A stretch of DNA of 54,881 bases from Maritimibacter alkaliphilus HTCC2654 (GCF_000152805.1 NZ_CH902580.1:50968-105848), one strand, 5' to 3'. Shown: positions 16,414-24,570, counted from the stretch's first letter. Made by a program: numbers and translations. The notes: a model not told the origin generated them from the letters alone.

Positions 16414-17535
16414 ATGAGCCGCAAACGCCGCATCTTCGATATCGACATGCCGGAGGACCCTCCGGCCCCCTCGCCCGAAACCTTCCCCGCGGAAAAGGTT
16501 TCTGATCAAGATACCTCGCGCGCACGCCGTGGGCCTATGGCCACCGCGATCAGCGAAACCGCCTCGTCTGCGCGTGAACGTCAGGATATCGAGGCGCGCA
16601 TCCGAGCCGAGAATGACGCGCTCGCCCACGAACATGTCCGGCTGAAACGGCTTGGCCTTCTCGTCGATCTCGTGCCACTCGACAAGATCGAGACCCACAA
16701 GCTGGTCCGGGACCGGGCCAAGGGGCCGGACATGGAGCTGGCCGAGTTGAAGGCCTCGATCCAGGAGCTTGGCCTGTCCAACCCGATCCGGGTCGAGGCG
16801 GCAGGGGAAGGTCGGTTCGAACTGATCCAAGGCTATCGGCGTCTCGCCGCGTACCGCGAGTTGCTGGAGGAAACCGGGGACACGGAGCGGTTCGGCGCGA
16901 TCCCGGCGGCCGTGGTCGCGCAGGGCGATACGCTCGATTCGCTGTACCGGAAAATGGTCGACGAGAACCTCGTCCGCAAAGACATCTCCTTTGCCGAGAT
17001 GGCGCAGCTTGCTGTCGATTACGCAGCAGATCCAGGTACGCCGGAGCGCGATCCCGACAAGGTGGTGGCGCGGCTTTTCAAGTCGGCGAGCTACTCCAAG
17101 CGCAGCTATATCCGCAGCTTCATCCGCTTCGTGAAAGAGATCGCGCCGCACCTGTCGTACCCGACTGAAGTGCCGCGCGCACTCGGCCTCGCGCTTGTGG
17201 CCCGGATGGACGAGGTGGAGGGACTGCCCGCTGCGATCGGACTCGCCCTTGCCGATATGGACAACCGTTCGGTCCAGCAGGAGCTCGACGTCTTGCGCAG
17301 TTTCGTCAAGGACGGGGGCGACCAGAAGCCGGCCGGACGGGGGAGCACGCCGGCCGGCAAATCGGATACGGTCGGGAAAGCCAAGACGAGTTTTCAATTC
17401 GATCGCGCCGAGGGGCGGGCAAAGTGCACTGCGGCTTCGGGGCGGCTCGAAATCCGGATGGACCGCGATTTCACGACCGTCGACCGCCGCAAGCTCGAGG
17501 CTGCGGTGCGTCGGCTGCTGGATGACCTGATGTAG
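16414..17535 (+). CDS. parB: Plasmid partition protein ParB
   Basis: 373 residues from the ATG at 16414, with GAGGAG ahead of it. The ParB/Sulfiredoxin N-terminal region is seen at about 90-190 (LVPLDKIETHKLVRDR, ELKASIQELGLSNPIRVEA, and the CTP-binding-type GEGRFELIQGYRRLAAYREL with the GxxRxxA-like box). A helix-turn-helix follows around ISFAEMAQLAVDYAA, and the C-terminal dimerisation part ends in RRLLDDLM. It binds the parS-like repeats; copy 2 lies within its own 5' coding region, encoding ETFPAEKV. It works with ParA to segregate this replicon. Confidence 0.92.
   Translation: MSRKRRIFDIDMPEDPPAPSPETFPAEKVSDQDTSRARRGPMATAISETASSARERQDIEARIRAENDALAHEHVRLKRLGLLVDLVPLDKIETHKLVRDRAKGPDMELAELKASIQELGLSNPIRVEAAGEGRFELIQGYRRLAAYRELLEETGDTERFGAIPAAVVAQGDTLDSLYRKMVDENLVRKDISFAEMAQLAVDYAADPGTPERDPDKVVARLFKSASYSKRSYIRSFIRFVKEIAPHLSYPTEVPRALGLALVARMDEVEGLPAAIGLALADMDNRSVQQELDVLRSFVKDGGDQKPAGRGSTPAGKSDTVGKAKTSFQFDRAEGRAKCTAASGRLEIRMDRDFTTVDRRKLEAAVRRLLDDLM
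16479..16500. repeat. parS-like palindrome, copy 2 (inside parB)
   Basis: The same 22-mer as at 15002-15023, extended by two more symmetric bases each side (16477-16502, starting GAAACC and ending GGTTTC). It lies near the 5' end of parB coding sequence, so the encoded residues TFPAEKV are constrained by the site. Confidence 0.78.
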
Positions 17536-17536
17536 A

Positions 17537-17558
17537 AACCTTTTCCGCGGGGAAGGTC
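17537..17558. repeat. parS-like palindrome, copy 3
   Basis: The reverse orientation of the 22-mer, with one final mismatch (C for T). It begins 2 bp after the parB stop codon and just before the terminator hairpin. Confidence 0.75.
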
Positions 17559-17565
17559 TTGACCC

Positions 17566-17598
17566 AAAGGGGCCCGCATCGCGCGGCCCCTTTGCTTT
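17566..17598. terminator. Terminator between parB and the recombinase gene
   Basis: The stem AAAGGGGCC pairs perfectly with GGCCCCTTT (loop 17575-17584) and is followed by GCTTTT on the plus strand. The A-rich left side gives a T-rich tail for the convergent minus-strand gene as well. Confidence 0.8.
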
Positions 17599-17599
17599 T

Positions 17600-18697
17600 C
17601 TAAAGCCCAGCAGCTTTGGTCAAATTCACTCGGAACCGGTCTCGACGGCGCTGGTAGCGCCGGGTCATCTCAGCCGAGGTGTGTCCGAGATGCTTCTGTA
17701 CAAAGCGTTCGTCGACTTCCGCGGAACTGGCAAGTCCGGCGCGCAACGAATGGCCAGAGAACAGAGCCATTCTTTCTTGCTCCGGCAGCTCGGATCGGAT
17801 GCCGGCGTCCAGAACTGTGCGCTTAATCAGCCGTGCGACATGCTTGTCGTTGAGCCTCGTTTCGGATGTCCGTTTGCCATCGCGCGAGGTGCCGACGAAA
17901 ACCGGGCCAAAGTCGATCTTCGCGAAGTCCAACCATTGTTTGAGCGCGTGAACGGGGCAGGTCTGTTCCTTGGACCCTCGGCCGATCTCGACCTCGCGCC
18001 AGCCGGTCTTTGCATTGAGGGTGAGCAGCGCGCCTTTGTCGAAGATCTCTATCCAACCGCCGGAGCCGGGTGTGTCGTCTTTGTGCACGTCGAGGCTGAC
18101 GATTTCCGAGCGGCGCAGGCCTCCCGCATAGCCGACCAAGAGGATCGCGCGATCTCGAAGCCCGCGGAGGTCGTAGGGCAGGGTGGCGACCATCGCGAGG
18201 ATGTCCTCGGCCAGGATCGCTTCCTTCTGCACCGGCGGACGCGCGTGCTTGCGTTTGATCCCCGCCAGCACCGTCGCGATGTGCCGGTTCTTGCGATCGA
18301 GAGTAAAGCCTCGCTGCGCGTAGTTCCAGGCGAGACCTGACAGGCGGCGGTCGATGGTTGAGACGGAGAGGGCAGGGGAGAGCCCCGAACCGGACGCCAG
18401 ATCCGCGAGGTAGAGTCCGACCATTTCAGTCGACGGAGGCAGCGGTTCTGCGCCCTTCATCCGGGACCAGTGCGTGAAGTGCGCCCAATCCTTTGCGTAA
18501 GCCTTCAGGGTGTTGTCTGAGGCCGCGGCGCGCGCATAATCACGGGCGGTATCGACCAGGCGATCGAGGGTGCCTGATCCGGCGACATGGGAGGGCAGGG
18601 CGATGTCATCGCTTTCCTCTCGCGCTCTCTCGTCGACGCGCGCATCATTCAGCTCATCAGAGGGCGTAGACGACGATTTCTCGGTCTCAGAGGGCAT
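17600..18697 (-). CDS. Tyrosine recombinase (XerC/integrase family)
   Basis: 365 residues with an N-terminal SAM-like core-binding domain (about 50-155) and a C-terminal catalytic domain. The catalytic residues are R195 (GGLRRSE), H316-x-x-R319 (GHSLRAG), H339 (KHLGH) and Y348 (RRYQRR). It lies convergent to parB. A 12-7-12 inverted repeat in its upstream region (18749-18779) has the geometry of a recombinase core site. The likely job is multimer resolution of the replicon or integration. The acidic, Ser-rich first 40 residues are not part of the fold. Confidence 0.9.
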   Translation of the reverse strand: MPSETEKSSSTPSDELNDARVDERAREESDDIALPSHVAGSGTLDRLVDTARDYARAAASDNTLKAYAKDWAHFTHWSRMKGAEPLPPSTEMVGLYLADLASGSGLSPALSVSTIDRRLSGLAWNYAQRGFTLDRKNRHIATVLAGIKRKHARPPVQKEAILAEDILAMVATLPYDLRGLRDRAILLVGYAGGLRRSEIVSLDVHKDDTPGSGGWIEIFDKGALLTLNAKTGWREVEIGRGSKEQTCPVHALKQWLDFAKIDFGPVFVGTSRDGKRTSETRLNDKHVARLIKRTVLDAGIRSELPEQERMALFSGHSLRAGLASSAEVDERFVQKHLGHTSAEMTRRYQRRRDRFRVNLTKAAGL

Positions 18698-18748
18698 CTT
18701 TCCGTTGAATCCAGCGGTGACATTGGACTACCTCCCAGCATATCTATT

Positions 18749-18779
18749 TATGTCCGATAATGCAAACTTATTGGACATA
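18749..18779. repeat. Candidate recombination core site or operator
   Basis: The arms TATGTCCGATAA and TTATTGGACATA are inverted with one mismatch and separated by a 7-bp spacer (TGCAAAC). Tyrosine recombinases use two 11-13 bp inverted arms with a 6-8 bp spacer, often with inner TAA/TTA as in dif. It lies 52 bp upstream of the recombinase start and 76 bp before the divergent gene at 18855, so a regulator site is the alternative. Confidence 0.55.
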
Positions 18780-18854
18780 GCGGAAAGGAGCAAGGCGGGG
18801 CGGTTATTGCGCTATTTACTGGCAGAAAGCGCCGCGCAAGTGTAGGCTTTGGGC

Positions 18855-19739
18855 ATGACATTTGCCCGCCCGGACCCCATCAGCGACCTCGACACGTTAC
18901 CCCGGATGCCCGCCTGGGTCACCACTGCACGCGCTGAAATCCTTGAAGATGTTGTGTTTTTGTCGGGTGCGGCGTTGAACCACCTGCATCTTGTGTTGGG
19001 ACGCGACGAGGTGCCCCAAGCCTTGTTGCGGGACCGGCTCGCGCTGCGTGCGGCCGAGGCTTGCGTCGCGTTCTCTGGACGATCGGAGCGGGCGGGGGAA
19101 CTGCGCGACGCGGTGCACCTGCTGCGTCTCGGTGATCTACCGGGACCCGCGGGTGAGACCTGTCTTGCCTGCCGGCGCGCAGCGGAGCGGCCGGTGTCGA
19201 TCAAGGCTCTGGGTCGCGCCTTGCCGACCATAGATCCGGGCCAGATTGCCGCATGGCTTGATGCCGGAAGTGGGGCGCCGGTGACCCGGGCCGCGATGGT
19301 GTTGGAGGCGGTCCTGCGCGAGGCGCCGCGCGCAGACGTAGCAGGACTGATCCTTGCGGATGCGGCCCTCGCTCAGGCATTCGGTTGGAGCCATCTCGTG
19401 CCGCTGCTGGCCCCAGCCCTGAAACGCGCCGATCTGCGCAAGCAAGGTGACGAGCTCCGCATGGCCTGTCATCGGGCACTGATCTCATCGTCGTTTGAAG
19501 CCGTGCGGCAGGCCGCCGGCCTCGTGCGCCGGGCTGCGCATTTGAAGGCGATCGCGCCGAAGCTTCGGGCCAAGGGGGCGGGCGACGCGGTCGAGATGTT
19601 CCTGACCCGCGATGCCGTGGCGCCGTCTGCCTTGCCTTTGCCGGATCGCGCCGCGCGGCGGTTCTGCGATCGGCTCGTCGACCTCGGCGCGGTGCGCGAG
19701 CTGACCGGGCGCGACACCTTCCGGCTCTACGGGGTATAG
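18855..19739 (+). CDS. DUF1403-type hypothetical protein
   Basis: 294 residues from the ATG at 18855. The protein is Ala/Leu/Arg-rich and mostly helical, with segments such as VVFLSGAALNHLHLVLG, LRDRLALRAAEACVAFSGR and WSHLVPLLAPALKRADLRK that I associate with DUF1403, a family found near plasmid maintenance genes in Rhodobacterales. No catalytic motif is visible. It is followed after 2 bp by scpB, so the two are an operon, and it diverges from the tyrosine recombinase. Its function is unknown; the context suggests replicon maintenance or chromosome-structure work with ScpB. Confidence 0.7.
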   Translation: MTFARPDPISDLDTLPRMPAWVTTARAEILEDVVFLSGAALNHLHLVLGRDEVPQALLRDRLALRAAEACVAFSGRSERAGELRDAVHLLRLGDLPGPAGETCLACRRAAERPVSIKALGRALPTIDPGQIAAWLDAGSGAPVTRAAMVLEAVLREAPRADVAGLILADAALAQAFGWSHLVPLLAPALKRADLRKQGDELRMACHRALISSSFEAVRQAAGLVRRAAHLKAIAPKLRAKGAGDAVEMFLTRDAVAPSALPLPDRAARRFCDRLVDLGAVRELTGRDTFRLYGV

Positions 19740-19741
19740 CG

Positions 19742-20338
19742 ATGGCCAAGGATCACGCAGATCAGGTGCTGGATCGGGAGCTGGACGAGTTGCCAGCCGA
19801 GCTTCGCCGGCGCGAATGGATGCGCCGGATCGAAGCCGTGCTCTTTGCCTCTGCCACGCCGGTAACGCGCGAGGACCTGGCGCGCGTCGTGGGGCAGGGG
19901 GTCTCGGTCGATCTCCTGATCGACGATCTGATGTCTGATCTCGAGGGGAGGTCGTTCGAAGTCGCCAAGGTCGCCGGCGGATGGATGCTGCGGACGCGGC
20001 CAGCTTATGCGGCGGCGATCCGGACCGCGGCGGATGTGGCTGACCAGGATCTCGATCTGCGCGAGTACGATGTCGCCGTGCTGGCCGCTATCGCCTATCA
20101 CCAGCCGATCACGCGGGACGGGCTTAAGGATATCTTCGGTAAGGAGATCAGCCGCGATCTGATTGGTCGGCTGCATGCCCGCGGACTGATCGGCACGGGC
20201 CCACGATCGCCACGGCGCGGTGCGCCCTACACCTACGTGACGACGAATGAGTTCCTCACGGCGTTCGATCTGGGGTCGCTCCAGGACTTGCCGGATCGGG
20301 AGCAGCTCGAGGATTCAGGTATGCTACGCGAGGTATGA
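19742..20338 (+). CDS. scpB: SMC-Scp complex subunit ScpB homologue
   Basis: 198 residues with two winged-helix units: RRIEAVLFASATPVTREDLA, and later LREYDVAVLAAIAYHQPITR followed by RDLIGRLHARGLIGTGPRS. The central A-I-A-Y-x-Q-P-I-T-R segment is the ScpB hallmark. ScpB bridges SMC and the kleisin ScpA in condensin. It has no scpA beside it; the partner is instead a DUF1403 protein, as on some plasmids. It may be a plasmid-borne paralogue rather than the chromosomal copy. Confidence 0.85.
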   Translation: MAKDHADQVLDRELDELPAELRRREWMRRIEAVLFASATPVTREDLARVVGQGVSVDLLIDDLMSDLEGRSFEVAKVAGGWMLRTRPAYAAAIRTAADVADQDLDLREYDVAVLAAIAYHQPITRDGLKDIFGKEISRDLIGRLHARGLIGTGPRSPRRGAPYTYVTTNEFLTAFDLGSLQDLPDREQLEDSGMLREV

Positions 20339-20357
20339 ACGATCCGTCCCATCTGTC

Positions 20358-21740
20358 TCACCCTTCGTCCATCGCCGTATGTGTCTGAGAAAATAGAGGG
20401 TGAAAATCTGGCAGCAACGACATGATACTACCGTCTCGCTGCAGAAACTCATGTGCAGCTCCTGGCAATAGAGCAGGATCAAGTGGGATACGGGCTTTCG
20501 GGTTGTGAAGCACGACCATGCCTTCCACCCACGTCTCGGTCGAGGCAGGCCCCACGTCCTCGGAGAATGGCGTGGGATAGGGGTTGTCAGCGTTCGAATC
20601 GTTCCGCTGCATGCCGGTCCGCAACAGCTTGACGCGTGGGTCTCCGAACCCGGCCGCTTTGCCAAGACGGTTGAACTTTGTGACTGTGCCTTGAGGGTTG
20701 ATGATAACAGCACTGACATTTTGAGCGCCATCGAGCTCGAAGAAACCTGGGCGCGCACGTTTCTTGCCGTAACGGTGGGTTATGATGCGCGCGATCTTCC
20801 TCGCACCATCTTCAATCCAGTGCCTGACTCCGAATACGTACTCCGTTGCGGCCGGCACAATGAACCGCATGGTTCCATGCAGATGGAAGTCCTGGACCGC
20901 AATGCAGAACGGCAAGTCTTTTGCGGCTGGTTGTTCCCAATAGGGTGGCTTGTGATTGAACTTGTTTCGAAGCGCTGACGACAGCCGAATTGGGATGTAG
21001 TTCTCAAGGTATTGCTTGAATGCCTCAGGTTCGTCTGGGACCTTCTCGGGGCCAGAAGAAGAGGGATTCACGCTGGTTGCTTCGACTGTCAGGCCCCCAA
21101 GATTTCCCTGAAGGACAAAATCTGGTGTCGGGGCATCAACCTGCCTGATAAATCCGAGCTCTGTGAAGGTCGCAAAGAGATATAGTTCCCAAAGGAGTGC
21201 ATCCCATCCGGCTGTTTGGAACTTCTGTACGAAATTGCCATCAACATCCTCGTGAAACCGCATCATGTTGGAAATGAGTTCTCGAGCAGGCGAATATCGT
21301 GGGTCTTCCAACAGCATCTTGAACGAAGAATGGAACCGCTCTTCATCAACTGCAGGTTCAAAGAAGTCTACAGCTTCTCCTTCTTCATCGCCCTGGTGAA
21401 ACGCCTCATCAGGTAAGTCCATCGAATCACGCATGGCAACCATGAGCGCCGAATAGGCCTCCTCGGCGGTTGGATATGAGGCGTTTACCTTGATTGCCCG
21501 AAATCGAGCTACCGCATCCCGGCCAAACACCACCCATCCGTAGTCGTCGTCAATCCGGTCCCAGCAGAGCATGCCGAGAACCCGCTCTTGTGGATCGGCG
21601 AACCAATCCAGTTCCGTGGTAATCAGCGTGATTTTGGGATGTCTCGCGTACCCGGCGAGAGCATTGAATCGGCGTCTGTCAAGTTGTCCGAAGATTACCA
21701 CCAGCTTCTCAGTGTTCTGTAGAGATTGCGTGTTTGGCAA
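20358..21740 (-). CDS. Unassigned CBASS-linked protein, PD-(D/E)XK-like
   Basis: 460 residues from a TTG at 21740 with AGGA ahead of it. The start lies inside the HNH-SAVED gene (32-bp overlap), so the two are translationally coupled. The middle region carries W-E185-LYLF, then TPD207F and, after a short beta-hairpin, TVE220ATS. This spacing matches a PD-(D/E)XK nuclease core with E-x-T in place of E-x-K. The flanks (KITLITTELDWFADPQ, LPFCIAVQDFHLHGT) match no family I can name. As the fourth gene of a CBASS-like operon it may be a second effector, an ancillary nuclease or a regulator. The nuclease call is an inference. Confidence 0.6.
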   Translation of the reverse strand: MPNTQSLQNTEKLVVIFGQLDRRRFNALAGYARHPKITLITTELDWFADPQERVLGMLCWDRIDDDYGWVVFGRDAVARFRAIKVNASYPTAEEAYSALMVAMRDSMDLPDEAFHQGDEEGEAVDFFEPAVDEERFHSSFKMLLEDPRYSPARELISNMMRFHEDVDGNFVQKFQTAGWDALLWELYLFATFTELGFIRQVDAPTPDFVLQGNLGGLTVEATSVNPSSSGPEKVPDEPEAFKQYLENYIPIRLSSALRNKFNHKPPYWEQPAAKDLPFCIAVQDFHLHGTMRFIVPAATEYVFGVRHWIEDGARKIARIITHRYGKKRARPGFFELDGAQNVSAVIINPQGTVTKFNRLGKAAGFGDPRVKLLRTGMQRNDSNADNPYPTPFSEDVGPASTETWVEGMVVLHNPKARIPLDPALLPGAAHEFLQRDGSIMSLLPDFHPLFSQTHTAMDEG

Positions 21741-22854
21741 CGAATCCTGTGCCCGCGATCTGATCGTAGATCGTGAAGGGTGGATGCGCCTTCGGTTGCC
21801 AGACGCGGCCGAACTCGACGGCGCAAGCTGTCGGTATCGCAGGGAACACCGTCAGGTTGGTCTCTTCGCCATGGGTCGCCTTGATCCGATCGAACGTGCG
21901 TCCGACGGTTTCTCGGAACCCGGTCAGATCGGCTTGATTGCGTAGGACTGTAGTGCCGAGCACCGAGGATCGGATCTCCCAAATCGACACATCGTCCCCG
22001 ACCGCCGCACGTATGCGATCATCGCTCACTTCTGCCGAAACGGAGAGTTTCAAAGCTACCGTCTTGCCACTCTTGGCGCCTTCGACCGCTTCGAATGAAA
22101 CTGGCGATCCATCGTTTGGCCAAGTCCATGCGGGAGACGGCTCGCGGTGCCGCATGAACACCGTCGCGTCGGAGATGTCCGAGATCAACCGCCCGAGTTC
22201 GATCAGGATGGGGATCGGGGCCAGTCCGAAGATCGACAAGTGCTCGATGTCGCGTTCCTCAAACCTCCACCGGACGTCCGTATCAAACCGTTTCCGGAGG
22301 CTGGAAATCTCAGTCTGATAGTAATTTGGATCACTATCCTTGTGGCGCATGCCTCGCAGTTTGATCTCGATAGGGTGACGATCTGCCAAGGTGGCGTTTG
22401 CTACGGCTGCCGTAGCGCAGTCATCAAACGGCACGGCCGTCTCGTTGTCTCCGATGGGTGCACTGACTTGGAGAATTGTCGTCCGCTTCGCCGATCTTAC
22501 CGACAACAAACGATCCGTCCGCTCCTCATTCTCCCGCTTCATCTCCATCAACACATCGACTGTATAGGTCGCCAGATTTGATGGGTCATCGATAAGCCTG
22601 TGGTGCTCATCGCAGAGCAGCATCAGATTTTCCGGGTCATCAGACAGCGCGTAGGACAATTCGGGATCACCGCGTTCACCTCCCGGCGCCGCTGCTATGA
22701 CGTGCGCAACGTAGGCGTTGTTACGGCTTGTCTTGCCCGCGATCAGATCCTGGTCCAGACGTTTCCCGCAATTCTGGAACTGGCACCGACCAGCCGCGCG
22801 GCCCCAGACGATCATCTTCGTCGTCGGAGTAGTCGGGCCACGTTTGTCAGGCAT
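21709..22854 (-). CDS. HNH-SAVED CBASS effector (Cap4-like variant)
   Basis: 381 residues. The N-terminal HNH nuclease has C24-x4-C29 (CQFQNC), H51 (VAHVIAA) and C81-x2-H84-H85 (LLCDEHHRLID). From about residue 150 a SAVED-type nucleotide-sensing domain follows, with HLSIFGLAPIPILIELGRLI and the C-terminal CAVEFGRVWQPKAHPP and FTIYDQ segments typical of SAVED. It is expected to bind the cyclic oligonucleotide made by the CD-NTase and then cut DNA. It overlaps the E2-like gene by 8 bp and the downstream 460-residue gene by 32 bp. Confidence 0.87.
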   Translation of the reverse strand: MPDKRGPTTPTTKMIVWGRAAGRCQFQNCGKRLDQDLIAGKTSRNNAYVAHVIAAAPGGERGDPELSYALSDDPENLMLLCDEHHRLIDDPSNLATYTVDVLMEMKRENEERTDRLLSVRSAKRTTILQVSAPIGDNETAVPFDDCATAAVANATLADRHPIEIKLRGMRHKDSDPNYYQTEISSLRKRFDTDVRWRFEERDIEHLSIFGLAPIPILIELGRLISDISDATVFMRHREPSPAWTWPNDGSPVSFEAVEGAKSGKTVALKLSVSAEVSDDRIRAAVGDDVSIWEIRSSVLGTTVLRNQADLTGFRETVGRTFDRIKATHGEETNLTVFPAIPTACAVEFGRVWQPKAHPPFTIYDQIAGTGFVAKHAISTEH

Positions 22855-23335
22855 CAGTCAGCTCGTCTGCCTGACGCATTTCACCAACGGAAATCGGCCC
22901 GGGCGCATTGGGACCACGCCAAACGCCATCAAAATGCCAGAGCTCATAGTGGTGAAGCCATTCTGACGCCCAGGGAACTGTAGTATCGGCAATGAGCATC
23001 GTTGAGTTCCACTCCCCATCATCTGGGTCGAACAGGCACAGGGCAGAGTCGACCGGGTTTGAGCTGTCGAAGTTCAGATGCGGGATGTCTTCGAAACGCC
23101 CGCCGGGTCGCGGCCTAATCTGAGGGTCCAGTATGAAGACGTGTGGGGTGTTCGGGTTTGCCAGCCAGGGCCAGTGGACGAGAACCTGATACTCCATCTG
23201 GAACCCACGCAATGGTCCGCGCCATACAATGCTCGGTCCATCGGAGAGAACGCGTGCCGCCAAACCAGGCCAGCGCATGGCCATGCGGTTAAGTTGGCCA
23301 TGGGGTGATCTTGGTTTCCGGCGCTTGAGGCTCAC
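22847..23335 (-). CDS. Short E2-like protein of a type II CBASS
   Basis: 162 residues starting at a GTG that overlaps the CD-NTase stop (GTGA). The pattern PHVFILDPQIRPRPGGRFED, PHLNFD, ALC100LFDPDDGEWN, TTVPWASEWLHHYELWHFDG, VWRGP is that of E2-like proteins found in short type II CBASS operons, which lack the E1 and JAB parts. C100 is the candidate catalytic cysteine and H86 a nearby conserved residue. In related systems E2 proteins attach to or prime the CD-NTase. No adjacent E1 or JAB gene is present. Confidence 0.78.
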   Translation of the reverse strand: MSLKRRKPRSPHGQLNRMAMRWPGLAARVLSDGPSIVWRGPLRGFQMEYQVLVHWPWLANPNTPHVFILDPQIRPRPGGRFEDIPHLNFDSSNPVDSALCLFDPDDGEWNSTMLIADTTVPWASEWLHHYELWHFDGVWRGPNAPGPISVGEMRQADELTDA

Positions 23336-24570
23336 TTCAATTTCCCGGGGTGAAAATGATGCGGCCTTGCCTGTGAAGTAGTTGGTTGCGAGGTATCCGC
23401 TGGCCGCAGAAGGCCTGGCGAGGCCACAAACCCTTTCCCGCGCTCGTAGCTGCTCGTAGGAGCGGCACCTGCCAGGCCATCGGCATAAGAGCGAACTGCC
23501 TTCTCGGTGATACGCTCACCAAAGAGATCATCGAAGATCTTCTGAATGTCGATCAGCTCAGAGTGCCGTGCTCGTGACAGCTCATGGATCAGGTGTTTAA
23601 GGTCGCTGCTGAAAACTCGCATGTCCTGAACGGTGGGTGGCCAGCGGTCATTGAAATTCTCCGGATGAAACTCCGGGTTGCGCTCTTCGGGCCACTGACC
23701 TGTTTCGATGGCTAGGGTCATGCGGCGGTTGAGTTCCCCGGCATAGTTTTCGAGCTGTGCGCAGAGACCATAGGGATGCGCTGGCAAGAGGGCGGCGATC
23801 TTCGATAGGTAGATCGACACGGGCCGCTTCAGGTCGCGATTGGCGTAGCGCCGGTTGAGATACCGCTTCATCAACTTGAGCGCGATGACTTGGGGCGTGT
23901 CGCGGATCGGATCAATGGGGTCGGGCAGATCATCAATGTCCGCATCGGCGTAGAGCGTTCCCGGCTCGAGGCGCCCCGTCAGCTCCAGGCCGGAGCGCGT
24001 CTTGGCTACTTGGTCAAGGAACACTTTGTTTGCCGGACCCACGTTCGCCTTGAACCATTGGATGAAGCCGAAGGGGTTCACATCGTGCGTTTCATCGGAT
24101 CCACGATCCGGGCTGTGAAAAATCTGACCCACGCGCTCGTGTCTTGGCTCCGGGTGCGGATCCATCGGTGTGACGTCCAGATGCATGAAGGCGAACTGGA
24201 GCTGAATACATCTGGTGCAGCGCTCGATCTTTTTGACGTCTGGGAACCCCTGAAAGGCGATGAACAACTCATCGAGGACATCGCGTGGGGTCCACCCTTG
24301 GGGACGATAGAATTCAAGGATGGCGTCGAGGTCAAAGCGGTCTTCGTCGGCGCCGTTGACGATGGTCGCACCGATTGCACGCGATCCCTGAGGGTATACG
24401 CGGGCACTGTCCATCAGCTTTCGTAGCCGACTAGTTGGTCGCTGCAGGTGCTCTGGGATGTGCAGATAGCGTTTGTCGGCGACGCGCAGATCACGGTCGC
24501 TGAGTTCCAGTTGTAGGGCCGTCGCCAGCAGAAGGGCGTCGAGGCCAGGGGATGTTGCGTCAAGTGGCAT
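23332..24570 (-). CDS. CD-NTase (cGAS/DncV-like cyclic oligonucleotide synthase)
   Basis: 412 residues from the ATG at 24570, with GGAG eight bases upstream. The nucleotidyltransferase core is GS at 62-63 (QGSRAIGAT), D80-x-D82 (RFDLDAI) and the third acid D132 (MHLDVTPM). The rest is helical, ending in a Gly/Pro/Ser-rich tail (ADTSQPTTSQ) and FHPGKLK. On phage infection it would make a cyclic di- or trinucleotide that activates the SAVED effector. First gene of the four-gene operon. It diverges from a toxin-antitoxin pair. The signal molecule and clade are not readable by eye. Confidence 0.88.
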   Translation of the reverse strand: MPLDATSPGLDALLLATALQLELSDRDLRVADKRYLHIPEHLQRPTSRLRKLMDSARVYPQGSRAIGATIVNGADEDRFDLDAILEFYRPQGWTPRDVLDELFIAFQGFPDVKKIERCTRCIQLQFAFMHLDVTPMDPHPEPRHERVGQIFHSPDRGSDETHDVNPFGFIQWFKANVGPANKVFLDQVAKTRSGLELTGRLEPGTLYADADIDDLPDPIDPIRDTPQVIALKLMKRYLNRRYANRDLKRPVSIYLSKIAALLPAHPYGLCAQLENYAGELNRRMTLAIETGQWPEERNPEFHPENFNDRWPPTVQDMRVFSSDLKHLIHELSRARHSELIDIQKIFDDLFGERITEKAVRSYADGLAGAAPTSSYERGKGFVASPGLLRPADTSQPTTSQARPHHFHPGKLK

